Notes: generated by a model from the letters alone, not told the origin. Counted from the first letter of the stretch, positions 26,910-35,791 are shown. The stretch: DNA of 64,000 nucleotides from Candidatus Lutibacillus vidarii (GCA_016717165.1 JADKGA010000001.1:1-64000), one strand, 5' to 3'. Program-made: numbers and translations.

Positions 26910-28355
26910 TCACGCCGGCGAGGAGGGTCCCCCCGAGGACGTCGCGCCGTCCGCGGCCGAGGTGCTCTCGCTGAGCGAGACCGTCCCGTCCGGGGCCACG
27001 GCGGTGTCCTCGAACCGGACCAGGGTGATCCGGTGGTTGTCCATCTCCAGGACGGTGAGGCGGCCACCGTCGAGTGCCACCTGGTCGCCGACCGCCGGGA
27101 CAGAGCCGAACTCCTTGTAGAACAGGCCGGCGAGCGTGACGTAGTCGGAGTGCTCGGGGAACGGGAAGCCGACGAGTTCGGTGAGGTCGTCGACCCGCAT
27201 CTGGGCGTCGATCTCATATGCGCTGCCGACCAGTTTCTTGATCCGCCGGGCCTGCCGGGTGAACTCGTCCTCGTAGTCGCCGACGATCTCCTCGAGGATG
27301 TCCTCCAAGGTGATGATGCCCTCGGTGCCACCGTACTCGTCGATGACGATGGCCATCTGGTGCCGGGTGCGCTTGAAGTCCTTGAGCAGCTCGGACAAAG
27401 CCTTGCTGTCGGGCACCATGAGCGGCGGCTTGGCGAAGTCCCGGACCGGCTTGCGGCTCACGTGCTTGAAGTTGTCCGAGGCGCTGTGCTCGGCGACGAA
27501 GGTGAGCAGCTCCTTGATCGCGACCACGCCGGTGATCCGGTCGAGGCTCTCCTCGTAGACGGGGAAGCGGGCGTGCGGGATGTCGCGGAAGTAGCGCAGC
27601 GCCTCGCCGAGCGTGGTGTCCTGGGCGAGGGCCCGGATCTGGGTCCGTGGCACCATCGCCTCCCGAACGGTCGACTCGTCCAGCTCGAAGACGCCGCGGA
27701 TCATCTCGGTCTCCTCGGGGTCGAGCATCCCGTCCTTCTCGCTCGCCTCGAGGATCATCCGGATCTCCTCGACGCTCATCGTGAAGTGGCTCTCGCCGTG
27801 GCCGCCGAGGTTGCCCTGGCCGGAGAGACGCAGCAGCAGGTCGGAGGCCCACTTCATCACGGCGATGAGCGGCCGGAAGGTGAGGTACATGACGTTGATG
27901 AGCCGACCGACCGCCATACTCAGCCGTTCCGCCTTGTGGAAGGCGAGGACCTTCGGTGCGAGCTCACCACCGACGATGTGGATGAACGAGACGATGATGA
28001 AGCCGATGACATACGAGACGGTGTGCGCGGCGTGGTGCAGGACGTCGTGGTCGCCCAGCGCGGTGAAGATCGCGACGACCCAAGGATCAATCACGGTGTG
28101 CAGGGTCTCCATGCCGACGGCGCCGAGGCCCAGCGAGACCAAGGTGATGCCGACCTGGGTGACCGAGTAGAAGCGCTCCGGCTCGCTATGGAGCAGGTGG
28201 ACCGTCTTGGCGCGCTTGTCGCCTTCCTCGGCGAGCTGACGGATCCGGCTGCGCCGGGCGGAGGAGATCGCGATCTCGGAGCCGACGAAGAAGGCGTTTC
28301 CGGCGACCAGCAGCAGGATGATGGCCAGCCTCAGGTACAGCGGCAGGTCTTCCAC
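26910..28355 (-). CDS. CNNM/CBS-domain transporter (hemolysin C/CorC family)
   Basis: Membrane protein of 481 aa. GTG 28355 is the start because AGGAGG precedes it and the protein then begins VEDLPLYLRLAIILLLVAGN, the first helix of the CNNM domain. The CNNM domain has FVGSEIAISSARRSRI and further helices to about residue 190. A CBS pair follows (MVPRTQIRALAQDTTLGEAL and VYEESLDRITGVVAIKELL), and the CorC/HlyC domain ends the protein (MAIVIDEYGGTEGIITLEDILEEIVGDYEDE, split here in description). Family members take part in Mg2+ or Co2+ transport or stress resistance. Cytoplasmic C-terminus; single gene. Confidence 0.87.
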   Translation of the reverse strand: MEDLPLYLRLAIILLLVAGNAFFVGSEIAISSARRSRIRQLAEEGDKRAKTVHLLHSEPERFYSVTQVGITLVSLGLGAVGMETLHTVIDPWVVAIFTALGDHDVLHHAAHTVSYVIGFIIVSFIHIVGGELAPKVLAFHKAERLSMAVGRLINVMYLTFRPLIAVMKWASDLLLRLSGQGNLGGHGESHFTMSVEEIRMILEASEKDGMLDPEETEMIRGVFELDESTVREAMVPRTQIRALAQDTTLGEALRYFRDIPHARFPVYEESLDRITGVVAIKELLTFVAEHSASDNFKHVSRKPVRDFAKPPLMVPDSKALSELLKDFKRTRHQMAIVIDEYGGTEGIITLEDILEEIVGDYEDEFTRQARRIKKLVGSAYEIDAQMRVDDLTELVGFPFPEHSDYVTLAGLFYKEFGSVPAVGDQVALDGGRLTVLEMDNHRITLVRFEDTAVAPDGTVSLSESTSAADGATSSGGPSSPA

Positions 28356-28499
28356 GGGGCGACCCCTCCTCGGGTGGCGGCGGTGCCTCATGGGCCTGGA
28401 CGCCTTGCGCGCAGTTTACGAGACGGTGGCCCCGAGGTGAACCGGGTCGGACGTCCTCACGGCGATCAGGCCCTGACGGATCGTCGCTAGGGTGCGGCC

Positions 28500-28817
28500 A
28501 TGGACCTCGCGACCCTGCAGGACGTCATCGACCGCACGTACGGGGACAGGGACCGGGCGCGCGGTGTGCCGGCGACGGTCGCATGGCTGGCCGAGGAGCT
28601 CGGCGAGCTGGCTCAAGCGGTCCGCAAGGGCACCGCCGCCGATCGGGAGCATGAGTTCGCCGACGTCCTGGCCTGGACCGCCTCGCTGGCGAACCAGGTC
28701 GGGGTCGACCTCACCGCGGCCGTCCAGCGGTATGCCGACGGATGTCCCCGATGCCGGGCCGTCCCGTGTGCCTGTCCACTGGCCTCGACGGTCTCGTCTG
28801 GTTCCGCCACGGGCTGA
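28500..28817 (+). CDS. MazG-like nucleotide pyrophosphohydrolase
   Basis: Small protein of 105 aa. The all-alpha NTP pyrophosphatase signature is seen: EELGELAQAVRKGTAADREH followed by EFADVLAW, an EExxE...ExxD magnesium-binding pattern. It would hydrolyse non-canonical NTPs to NMP and pyrophosphate, or act on another nucleotide in the cytoplasm. The C-terminus CPRCRAVPCACP is unusual: four cysteines in twelve residues that could bind a metal. Start ATG 28500 follows a 5' region with GCGGCC and no strong SD. Diverges from the CNNM gene. Confidence 0.8.
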   Translation: MDLATLQDVIDRTYGDRDRARGVPATVAWLAEELGELAQAVRKGTAADREHEFADVLAWTASLANQVGVDLTAAVQRYADGCPRCRAVPCACPLASTVSSGSATG

Positions 28818-28842
28818 GCCCTCGCTCCGGCATACTGCGCCG

Positions 28843-29532
28843 GTGAGCATGCCCGCAGACCGCCGCCCCGCCGCCACCCGGTGGTTCGCCCTCAACGCGG
28901 CGTTGGCCTGGGCCGGGCTCGCCGTCTCGCTCACCCTCGACGTGCTGGGCACCTACCCGACGACGGTCACCGTCGCGAGCCATTACGGGTATGCCGTCCC
29001 GGACGGCTTTGCGGGCTCGACGCAGCGGGTCGCGGACTGGGTCTCCTACTTCACCATCTGGTCCAATCTCACCGTCGCCATTGTCATGACCGTCCTGGCG
29101 CTGGGGCGCCGGCGTCCGTCTCGGTGGTTGCGGGCGGCGCGGCTCGACTCGGTGCTGATGATCACCGTGACCGCGGTCGTCTTCGCGGTCGTCCTCGCGC
29201 CCACGGCGCAGCAGCGCGGGTGGGAGAACCTCTCCAATGCGCTGCTCCACCAGGTGACGCCGCTGGTGACCGTCCTTGTCTGGGCCGTCGTCGGTCCGCG
29301 AGCGTGGGTGGGCTGGGGCACGGTCCGGGATGCCTTGGTCATCCCGATGGCTTGGGTGGGGTGGATGCTGGTCCGCGGAGCGGTCGCCGGGACGTACCCC
29401 TATGGTTTCGTCGACGTAGCGCTCCACGGGTATGCCGCAGTGGCACTGAACATCCTGGGGATCCTCGTTCTGGGGGTGCTTGTCGGTGTGGTCTTCCGCG
29501 GTGCCGACCGGCTCCTCACCCGGCGCGGTTGA
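28843..29532 (+). CDS. Pr6Pr-family integral membrane protein
   Basis: About 229 aa with six hydrophobic helices: WFALNAALAWAGLAVSLTLD, a segment after ADWVSYFTIWSNLTVAIVMT, LDSVLMITVTAVVFAVVLAP, VTPLVTVLVWAVVGPRAWVG, VIPMAWVGWMLVRGA and LNILGILVLGVLVGVVF. YPYGFVDVALHGY and SNLTV are typical of the Pr6Pr family, whose role is unknown. It may start at GTG 28843 or ATG 28849; neither has a convincing ribosome binding site. Follows the MazG-like gene by 25 bases and may be co-transcribed. Confidence 0.75.
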   Translation: MSMPADRRPAATRWFALNAALAWAGLAVSLTLDVLGTYPTTVTVASHYGYAVPDGFAGSTQRVADWVSYFTIWSNLTVAIVMTVLALGRRRPSRWLRAARLDSVLMITVTAVVFAVVLAPTAQQRGWENLSNALLHQVTPLVTVLVWAVVGPRAWVGWGTVRDALVIPMAWVGWMLVRGAVAGTYPYGFVDVALHGYAAVALNILGILVLGVLVGVVFRGADRLLTRRG

Positions 29533-29584
29533 GACGGCGTCGCCACGACACGTGGTGTCGGAGGTCCGCCCTACGCTCGACGTC

Positions 29585-29881
29585 GTGGAGACGGTGGAGT
29601 TCGACGCGAGCGTGACGCGGACCGAGGGCCCCGGCGGGTGGCACTACGTTGTCGTGCCTCGCGACCTGAGCGACGAGATCGCCGACCTGGCCATCGGGCC
29701 GCGGCGTGGCTTCGGAGCGGTGCGGGTCGAGGCCGGCCTCGGGGCGACGACCTGGCGCACGTCGATCTTCCCGGACAGTCGGGTGGGCGCCTACCTCCTC
29801 TTCGTCAAGCAGGCGGTCCGCACCGCCGAAGGCATCGACGAGGGCGACTCGGTGCGCGTCCGGCTCACCGTCCTCGTCTGA
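29585..29881 (+). CDS. DUF1905-domain protein
   Basis: Protein of 98 aa with the DUF1905 pattern: FDASVTRTEGPGGWHYVVVP at the start, IADLAIGPRRGFGAVRVEA in the middle, then TWRTSIFPDSRVGAYLLFVK and VRVRLTVLV at the end. The fold is a small beta barrel; function is unknown. GTG 29585 is chosen as the start. The stop codon is tandemly repeated (TGA at 29879, 29886 and 29893, period seven bases), so all frames terminate. It ends before the convergent LigD-like gene. Confidence 0.8.
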   Translation: METVEFDASVTRTEGPGGWHYVVVPRDLSDEIADLAIGPRRGFGAVRVEAGLGATTWRTSIFPDSRVGAYLLFVKQAVRTAEGIDEGDSVRVRLTVLV

Positions 29882-29960
29882 GGTCTGAGGTCTGAGGTCG
29901 CCGTCGGGTGAGGACTGGGGCCACGCCGGTCGAGGGTGCGGCCGCCCCACTCCGGATTGG

Positions 29961-30947
29961 TCAGGGTGCGGGGTCGCCGTCGGTCTCAGGGTCCGGTGGG
30001 GTCAGCGCGCCGGCCTGCTCGTCGCGCTCGGCCCACTCGAGCAGCGGGCGGATGTCGAAGACCGCGTCATCGATGCCCGCGTGCAGATCGCCCAGGGCGG
30101 CATACCGGCTGGGCATGGTCACAACGGTCAGTTCGCGCGGGTCCACGTCCACGACCTCGTCCCAGGTCAGCGGGGCACTGACCCGGGCGTCGGGGAAGCC
30201 GCGCACCGAGTACGCGCTGGCGATGGTGTGGTCGCGGGCATTCTGGTTGTAGTCGACGAAGACGGCGGCGGGGTCGCGGTCGCGGCGCCACCACGTCGTT
30301 GTCACATCGTCGGGGAGCCGACGCTCGACCTCCCGGGCGAAGGCGAGCGCGGCGCGCCGCACCTCGGCGAAGCCGTGCTCCGGCGCGATCCGGACGTAGA
30401 CGTGCAGCCCACTGCCTCCGGAGGTCTTCGGCCAGCCGACGGCGCCGAGCTCGTCGAGGATCTCGTGGGTGACCGAAGCGGCGCGCTGCACCCGCTCGAA
30501 GGGCGCCAGCGGCATCGGGTCGAGGTCGATCCGCCACTCGTCGGGGCGTTCGACGTCGGCCCGGCGGCTGTTCCATGGGTGGAACTCGACCGTCGACATC
30601 TGCACCGCCCAGATGACCTGGGCGAGCTCGGTGACGCAGAGCTCGTCGGCGGTGCGGTTGTAGCGGGGGAAGTGCACCCGGACCGTGTCGACCCAGGGCG
30701 GCGCGCCGTGCGGGAGCCGCTTCTGGTGGACCTTCTCGCCCTCGACGCCGGTGGGATAGCGGTGCAGCATGCACGGCCGCTCGCGCAGCGCCCGGACGAT
30801 CCCGTCACCAACCGCGAGGTAGTACTGCGCGAGGTCGAGCTTGGTCAGGCCCAGCGCCGGGAAGTACGGGCGGTCCGGGTTGCTGATGCGCACCGTCCGC
30901 TCGCCGACCTCGAGCTCGACCGCGGGTGTGCTCGCCTTGGCCGCCAT
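29961..30947 (-). CDS. LigD-type polymerase/primase domain protein
   Basis: Protein of 328 aa, matching the stand-alone PolDom of bacterial NHEJ LigD. Core elements: TVRISNPDRPYFPALGLTKLDLAQYY, MLHRYPTGVEGEKVHQKR, the catalytic DxD in WRIDLDPMPLAPFERVQ, KTSGGSGLHVYVRIAPEHGF and FVDYNQNARDHTIASAYSVR. It adds ribo- or deoxynucleotides at broken ends with Mn2+. No ligase, nuclease domain or Ku gene is nearby, so its partner may be elsewhere or the enzyme acts in another repair route. Start ATG 30947 is well placed; divergent from the Lon-N gene with only 23 bases between. Confidence 0.86.
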   Translation of the reverse strand: MAAKASTPAVELEVGERTVRISNPDRPYFPALGLTKLDLAQYYLAVGDGIVRALRERPCMLHRYPTGVEGEKVHQKRLPHGAPPWVDTVRVHFPRYNRTADELCVTELAQVIWAVQMSTVEFHPWNSRRADVERPDEWRIDLDPMPLAPFERVQRAASVTHEILDELGAVGWPKTSGGSGLHVYVRIAPEHGFAEVRRAALAFAREVERRLPDDVTTTWWRRDRDPAAVFVDYNQNARDHTIASAYSVRGFPDARVSAPLTWDEVVDVDPRELTVVTMPSRYAALGDLHAGIDDAVFDIRPLLEWAERDEQAGALTPPDPETDGDPAP

Positions 30948-30970
30948 CTGGTCACCCTACTGTTGGAGGT

Positions 30971-31687
30971 ATGCCGCTGCTGCCGCTCTTCCCGCTCGGC
31001 ACAGTCCTGCTGCCGGGCGGGTCGCTGCCGCTGCAGATCTTCGAGCGGCGGTATGTCGTCCTCCTCAACGACCTGCTGGGGGAGGCGGGCACGTCGCTCG
31101 GGTCCGCGGAGGATCGGGCGCTCCGACGTGGCTCAGGGCGGTCGGACTCGGCGCCGTCGTTCGGGGTCGTCGCACTCCGGCGCGGGCACGAGGTCGGGTC
31201 GGGGTCGGTGCAGTCCCTCTTCGAGGTCGGGTGTGTCGCGCGGATCGAGGCGGCCCGTCCGGCACCCGGCCCGTCCGGGATGCGGTACCACCTGCAGACC
31301 CGAGGCACCCGCCGGTTCGCCATCGAGTCGGTCGTGCCCACGGGGGCGCCATACCTGGTCGCGGAGGTGAGCTACCTGGACGAGCGACTCGGCGCGCTCC
31401 CTCGGGCGGACCGGCTGGCGGCTCGGGTCCGCTCTGAGGTGGCGGGCTACCGCCGCTCGCTGGGGCTGTCGGCCGTCGACCTGCCGGCCGACCTCGCGGC
31501 ACTGGCGTACCGTGCCGCGGATGCGGCGGCCTTCGACCTGCTGACGCGGCAGCACATCCTCTCGGCGTCTGACGCCGCTGCTCGACTGGCGGTAGTTCTC
31601 GCGGCGGTCCGCAGGGAGCGGCTGCTCGTCGACGAGCTCCAGGTGGGACCGGTCGGTGTCACCCTCGGGGCGGCGTCACCCAACTGA
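30971..31687 (+). CDS. Lon substrate-binding (LON-N) domain protein
   Basis: Protein of 238 aa; it begins MPLLPLFPLGTVLLPGGSLP LQIFERRYVVLLNDLL, the typical first strand and helix of the LON substrate-binding domain. Later GVVALRRGHEVG, IEAARPAPGPSGMRYHLQTR and GTRRFAIESV complete the beta domain, and the C-terminal half is helical. No ATPase or protease domain is present, so it is a stand-alone LON-N protein of unknown job. GGAGG lies right before ATG 30971, too close for standard use, so the start may be leaderless. Ends shortly before the second 28-bp array. Confidence 0.8.
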   Translation: MPLLPLFPLGTVLLPGGSLPLQIFERRYVVLLNDLLGEAGTSLGSAEDRALRRGSGRSDSAPSFGVVALRRGHEVGSGSVQSLFEVGCVARIEAARPAPGPSGMRYHLQTRGTRRFAIESVVPTGAPYLVAEVSYLDERLGALPRADRLAARVRSEVAGYRRSLGLSAVDLPADLAALAYRAADAAAFDLLTRQHILSASDAAARLAVVLAAVRRERLLVDELQVGPVGVTLGAASPN

Positions 31688-31744
31688 CTGGTCCCTTTCC
31701 GCTGGCCACGGCCCGAGGTGGCGACGTCCTGCGGGGTGCTCTTG

Positions 31745-32020
31745 CGCCCTTATGCCGTGCTCCAGATCCCGGAGCAAAGGCCCACTGCTCCCAGATGTGG
31801 AGCAGCGGCCTGTTGCGTCGGGGATCCGGGATGGGGAGCAGCAGCCTGTTGCGTCGAAATGGGGAGCAGCAGCCTGTTGCGTCGGGATGGGGAGCAGCAG
31901 CCTGTTGCGTCGGGATGGGGAGCAGCAGCCTGTTGCGTCGGGATGGGGAGCAGTGGCCTGTTGCGTCGGGGTGGGGGGCAGCAGCCTGTTGCGTCGAAAT
32001 GTGAAGCACGGCATAGGGCC
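31745..32020. repeat. Array of nine 28-bp units closed by inverted arms
   Basis: Second copy of the family, between the LON-N gene and the MBL gene. Nine units start at 31758; unit three has an 8-base insertion (36 bases), the others are exactly 28. The common unit here is TGCGTCGGGATGGGGAGCAG followed by CAGCCTGT. Two consecutive units (31878 and 31906) are identical, which indicates recent expansion. The left arm GCCCTTATGCCGTGCTCC (31746-31763) and right arm GAAGCACGGCATAGGGC (32003-32019) pair with one extra T and one mismatch. Units differ from array one mainly in the loop and the linker. Confidence 0.9.
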
Positions 32021-32115
32021 CGAGGAAGGCCCCCAGGCGGGGCGGGAAGTGCCCACCCGGCGCCAATGGCGCACTGTTCGACGTCCGCGCACCCCCCGCC
32101 GCGAGCGGCAGACCC
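32021..32115. other. Spacer between the 28-bp array and MBL hydrolase gene
   Basis: Together with the array this makes up the intergenic interval after the LON-N gene. No promoter pair or gene is recognisable. The bases just before 32116 lack a ribosome binding site, while AAGGAG occurs inside the frame at 32121-32126. Confidence 0.4.
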
Positions 32116-33213
32116 ATGCGGAAAGGAGAGTCTGCGAGCGACGCCGAACGGCCACCGGTGGCGCAGCCGCACACCTCCGCAGCAGAATCGACCATGGACG
32201 TCGACGCGGACGGGACGGCAGCAGGAGTCGCAGCGGTCGCCGCGGCCCATGGCCACGCGACCAGCGGCACCCGCTCCGGGGCGGGCCACGTCGACGACCC
32301 GTACGCCCCACCCGGGCGCGCGGTCGAGGTGAGCGACGGCATCTTCGCCTACGTCCAGCCCGACGGGACCTGGTGGATCAACAACACCGGCTTCCTCGTC
32401 GGACGTCGCGGTGTGGTCTCGGTCGACACCTGCGCCACCGAAGCGCGGACCCGGGCATACCTCGGGGCGATCCGCGCGGTGACCACACGGCCGGTGACGA
32501 CGTTGGTCAACACCCACCACCACGGCGACCACACCTTCGGCAACTACCTCTTCGAGGGCGCCACGATCGTTGGTCACGAGGCCATCCGTCCGGCGCTGGC
32601 CGCCTGGGGGATGCCCCGCGACGCCCCGATCTGGACCCCCGTCGGCTGGGGCGCGATCGAGCTCGCCCCGCCCTTCCTCACCTACTCCTCGGGCGTGACC
32701 CTGTGGGTCGACGACCTTCGCTGCGAGCTCTCGTATGTCGGTACCCCCGCCCACACGACGAACGACTCGATCCTGTGGATCCCGCAGCGGCGGCTGCTCT
32801 TCAGCGGCGACCTCATCTTCAACGGGGGCACCCCGTTCCTCGTCCAGGGCTCGATCAGTGGCGCGCTGAGCGCCCTCGACGTCCTCCGCGGACTGGGCGC
32901 CGAGACGATCGTCCCCGGACACGGCCCGGTCTGCGGACCCGAGGTCATCGACGCGGTGGCGGCATACCTGCAGTTCATCCAACGAACCGCACGGGACGGC
33001 TGCGCCGCCGGCCTGACCCCCTTGGAGGTGGCCCGGGAGACCGACCTCGGCGAGTTCGCCTCCTGGCTCGACCCCGAGCGCCTCGTCGGGAACCTCCACC
33101 GCGCGTATGCCGAGGAGCGCGGTGCCGAGCCCGGAGCGCAGATCGACCTCATGGCCGCGATCGCGGACATGCTCGCCTTCAACGGCGGCCGACCGCTGAC
33201 CTGCCACGCCTGA
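32116..33213 (+). CDS. MBL-fold metallo-hydrolase
   Basis: Protein of up to 365 aa. The MBL core starts around residue 75: WWINNTGFLVGRRGVVSVDT, the zinc motif TLVNTHHHGDHTFGN (HxHxDH), GHEAIRPALAAWGM, YVGTPAHTTNDSILWIPQRR, LFSGDLIFNGGTPFLVQGSI and TIVPGHGPVCGPE. This layout is common in hydrolases of lactones, thioesters or cyclic amides. Substrate unknown. The first 60-70 residues are low complexity, so the true start may be later (ATG 32194). The stop codon is repeated at 14-base intervals (TGA 33211, 33225, 33239, 33253), covering all frames. Confidence 0.8.
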   Translation: MRKGESASDAERPPVAQPHTSAAESTMDVDADGTAAGVAAVAAAHGHATSGTRSGAGHVDDPYAPPGRAVEVSDGIFAYVQPDGTWWINNTGFLVGRRGVVSVDTCATEARTRAYLGAIRAVTTRPVTTLVNTHHHGDHTFGNYLFEGATIVGHEAIRPALAAWGMPRDAPIWTPVGWGAIELAPPFLTYSSGVTLWVDDLRCELSYVGTPAHTTNDSILWIPQRRLLFSGDLIFNGGTPFLVQGSISGALSALDVLRGLGAETIVPGHGPVCGPEVIDAVAAYLQFIQRTARDGCAAGLTPLEVARETDLGEFASWLDPERLVGNLHRAYAEERGAEPGAQIDLMAAIADMLAFNGGRPLTCHA

Positions 33214-33262
33214 CCTACCTCGCCTGACCTACCTTGCCTGACCTGCCACGCCTGACCTGCCA
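33205..33262 (+). repeat. 14-bp tandem repeat containing the MBL stop codon
   Basis: Four units of 14 bases built on GCCTGACCTACCT/GCCTGACCTGCCA follow one another from the last codons of the MBL gene. TGA recurs at 33211, 33225, 33239 and 33253; the period puts it in each reading frame. Confidence 0.85.
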
Positions 33263-33287
33263 GCCGACGACATGAAGGAGGACCACG

Positions 33288-34217
33288 ATGCGCTGGGCGA
33301 CATACCGAGGGCCACGCGGCGGAGAACGGGTCGGGCTCGTCGTCAACGGGGAGATCCGCGCGCTGGACCGGCCGGCCACCCTGTTGGGGATGCTCAGCGC
33401 CGGCGGGTCGACGATGGCCGAGGAGGCGCTCATCGCCCGGCGCCGCCCGGCCGAGGTGGTGCCGCTCTCCCGTGCTCGGCTCATGCCGCCCATCCCGAGA
33501 CCGCCGTCGGTGCGGGACTTCATGGCCTTCGAGAACCACGTCGTCACGGCCATGACCGCGCTCGGCCGTGCCGTCGACCCGGTCTGGTACCAGCAGCCGG
33601 TCTTCTACTTCACCAACCCCGCGGCCTCGCTCGGGGCCCGCGACGACGTCCCGATCGCGCCGGGCAGCCAGGCCTGGGACTACGAAGTCGAGGTCGCCGC
33701 CGTCATCGGGACCGGCGGGTCGAACCTGTCCGTGCGCGCGGCCGAGGCGGCGATCGCGGGGTACACCATCCTCGTCGACTGGAGCGCCCGGGACCTCCAG
33801 AGCGCCGAGATGTCGGTGGGGCTCGGCCCCGCGAAGGGCAAGGACACCGCGACGAGCTTCGGCCCTTACCTCGTCACGGCCGACGAGCTCGGCGGCTTCG
33901 CCTCCGGGGGCGGCTACGACCTGGCCATGACCGCCACGGTCAACGGCGACCAGTGGTCCTCCGGATCGTGGGCAGACCTGCACTGGACCTTCGGCGAGAT
34001 GGTCTCCTACGCCTCGCGCGGGACCACCCTGATGCCCGGTGACGTCATCGGGTCGGGCACGGTCGGCACCGGCTGCATCCTCGAGCTGTCCGCCGTCCAC
34101 GGGTCACAGCGCTATCCGTGGCTGCGTCCCGGCGACCGGGTCCGCGTCGAGGTCGAGCAGCTCGGCGCCGTGGAGACGCGGATCTTGCCTGGCGCCCCGG
34201 TCCATCCGCTGCGCTGA
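33288..34217 (+). CDS. Fumarylacetoacetate hydrolase (FAH) family protein
   Basis: Protein of 309 aa with the FAH C-terminal fold: PPSVRDFMAFENHVVTAM, the metal-binding DYEVEVAAVIGTGGSNLS (E-x-E), YTILVDWSARDLQSAE, GPAKGKDTATSFGPYLVT, and MPGDVIGSGTVGTGCILELS. These enzymes cut C-C bonds of beta-diketones or decarboxylate/hydrate oxo acids with Mg2+ or Ca2+. AGGAGG at 33274-33280 precedes ATG 33288 by about eight bases. Follows the MBL gene by 75 bases and may share its transcript; the pair could work on one substrate, which is inference. Confidence 0.87.
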   Translation: MRWATYRGPRGGERVGLVVNGEIRALDRPATLLGMLSAGGSTMAEEALIARRRPAEVVPLSRARLMPPIPRPPSVRDFMAFENHVVTAMTALGRAVDPVWYQQPVFYFTNPAASLGARDDVPIAPGSQAWDYEVEVAAVIGTGGSNLSVRAAEAAIAGYTILVDWSARDLQSAEMSVGLGPAKGKDTATSFGPYLVTADELGGFASGGGYDLAMTATVNGDQWSSGSWADLHWTFGEMVSYASRGTTLMPGDVIGSGTVGTGCILELSAVHGSQRYPWLRPGDRVRVEVEQLGAVETRILPGAPVHPLR

Positions 34218-34251
34218 GGTGGTTCGGGTGGACCCCGGCATACTCGGCGGC

Positions 34252-35148
34252 ATGACACTGGCGCGGCAGCTGTGGCAGGCCTACGAGCCGTACCACGCCA
34301 TCGTGTACTGGGCGCCCGAGGCCCGCTCGGCAACTGACGCCCTCGGCTGCTCGGGCTACTGGATGGGCTACTTCGGGATGCGGGCCGCGCCGCTCGGCCC
34401 CGCGCCGGCCGCCGTCGTCGCCGCAACCTTCTACGGCTTCGACCCGGCCATGGTCGCCCGCGGTGTCCCGGAGGTGTGGCGCCGGACGTCACCGGAGGCG
34501 ATGCTCGCCGCTCGCCTCGAGGCGATGGACGCCGCGCTGCGGCGGGTGCTCGGCGCGGCCCGCTGCGCGTCGCCCGAGGTCGCCCGCGCCGCTCAGCTGT
34601 GCGCGCAAGCCGCCGCCGGAGCGGAGTATGCCGGCCGGCCGCTCGGAGCAGCCAACGCCGCTCTGACCCTCCCGGACCCGCCGCACCTGGCGCTCTGGCA
34701 GGCGACGACGACCCTGCGGGAGCATCGCGGTGACGGCCATGTCGCCGCCCTGGTCCACGCGGGGATCAGCCCGGTCCAGTCGCATATCACCGCGGCCGGC
34801 TCCTCCGCCGAGGCCGCCGCGCAGTACGCCACGTACCGACACGTCAGCGCCGACGAGTGGACCGAAGGCGTCGACGGGCTGAGGTCCCGAGGCTGGCTCG
34901 ACGCTCGAGGCGAGGTGACCCCGGCCGGCCGGGCGGGGCGCGCGGCGATCGAGGCGGCCACCGACGACCTGGCCGAGCAGCCCTGGCGGGCGCTGGGGCC
35001 GACCCGGACCCAGGAGGTTCTCGACCTGCTGGCGCCCTTGGCGCGCACGGTCTTCGAAGCCGGAGCGATACCTCTCCGCAACCCCATCGGGGTCACGCCC
35101 GCCGGCCCCGTTGCGGCGCAGGGCCTCGCGCCGCCCGAAGGCGTCTAG
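34252..35148 (+). CDS. SCO6745-family protein (helical, C-terminal winged helix)
   Basis: Protein of 298 aa. The N-terminal half is helical and includes WQAYEPYHAIVYWAPEARSA and DALGCSGYWMGYFGMRAAPLG; the C-terminal half HVSADEWTEGVDGLRSRGWL and DARGEVTPAGRAGRAAIEAA looks like a MarR-like winged helix. This combination is that of the actinobacterial SCO6745 family. It has no assigned function; DNA binding is possible. ATG 34252 is preceded by a GGC-rich stretch without clear SD. Lies 34 bases after the FAH gene, same strand. Confidence 0.75.
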   Translation: MTLARQLWQAYEPYHAIVYWAPEARSATDALGCSGYWMGYFGMRAAPLGPAPAAVVAATFYGFDPAMVARGVPEVWRRTSPEAMLAARLEAMDAALRRVLGAARCASPEVARAAQLCAQAAAGAEYAGRPLGAANAALTLPDPPHLALWQATTTLREHRGDGHVAALVHAGISPVQSHITAAGSSAEAAAQYATYRHVSADEWTEGVDGLRSRGWLDARGEVTPAGRAGRAAIEAATDDLAEQPWRALGPTRTQEVLDLLAPLARTVFEAGAIPLRNPIGVTPAGPVAAQGLAPPEGV

Positions 35149-35648
35149 GCCGTCACGCCTTCGATCGGGCGGCCGTCCTCGAGGTACACGCACTGCGTCG
35201 ACGCCACCGCCGCGGCCACCCGTCGCCGCACCGGGGGGCGGAGCCGCTCGAGCGCCGCAGCCAGCGGGACGAGGCGGTACTCGCTGACCTCCAGGGTCTG
35301 GACGGTGATGCCGGCGAGGACCTGGTCGTCATACCGGCCGCAGTCGAAGAGGAAGCGCAGACCCAACGCACGGTTGCTCCGGGCCGGGCGAGTGTCGACC
35401 GCGGCGAGCCGACCCTGGGTGACCCGCAGGCCGGTCTCCTCCCACACTTCGCGCTGGCAGGCCTGCCAGGGCGACTCCCCGTCGTTCTCCATCACCCCGC
35501 CGGGGATGGTCCAGCCGGCCTTGTATGTCGGCTTGAGGATGAGCAGTCGTCCGGCTGAGTCGAAGATGAGGGCGCCTGCGGAGGCCGGTATGCCGGGCAG
35601 GCCATCCCAGCTCCACGGGCCCTCGGCGGGCTGGTCCTGAGTCGTCAC
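35145..35648 (-). CDS. Nudix hydrolase
   Basis: Protein of 167 aa from GTG 35648, which has GAAGGA nine bases before it. The Nudix box reads GGVMENDGESPWQACQREVW then EETGL, containing REVWEETGL. The first part has one residue more between the Gly and the Glu than the standard pattern. Upstream SAGALIFDSAGRLLILKPTY and downstream LRFLFDCGRYDDQ complete the fold. It would hydrolyse a nucleoside diphosphate derivative; substrate unknown. Overlaps the convergent SCO6745 gene by four bases. Confidence 0.84.
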   Translation of the reverse strand: MTTQDQPAEGPWSWDGLPGIPASAGALIFDSAGRLLILKPTYKAGWTIPGGVMENDGESPWQACQREVWEETGLRVTQGRLAAVDTRPARSNRALGLRFLFDCGRYDDQVLAGITVQTLEVSEYRLVPLAAALERLRPPVRRRVAAAVASTQCVYLEDGRPIEGVTA

Positions 35649-35791
35649 GTCGTCGGTCCTTCTTCGCAGTCGGCTGGGGCACACAGCGTTTGCGGCTGCC
35701 CTCCAGTGTGGCCGACGCCGGGCCCCGATCAGCGCCGACGCGCGCCCCGCGCCACCGGTGTGCTCGCCCTGCGGATGGCAGGATGCCGCGT

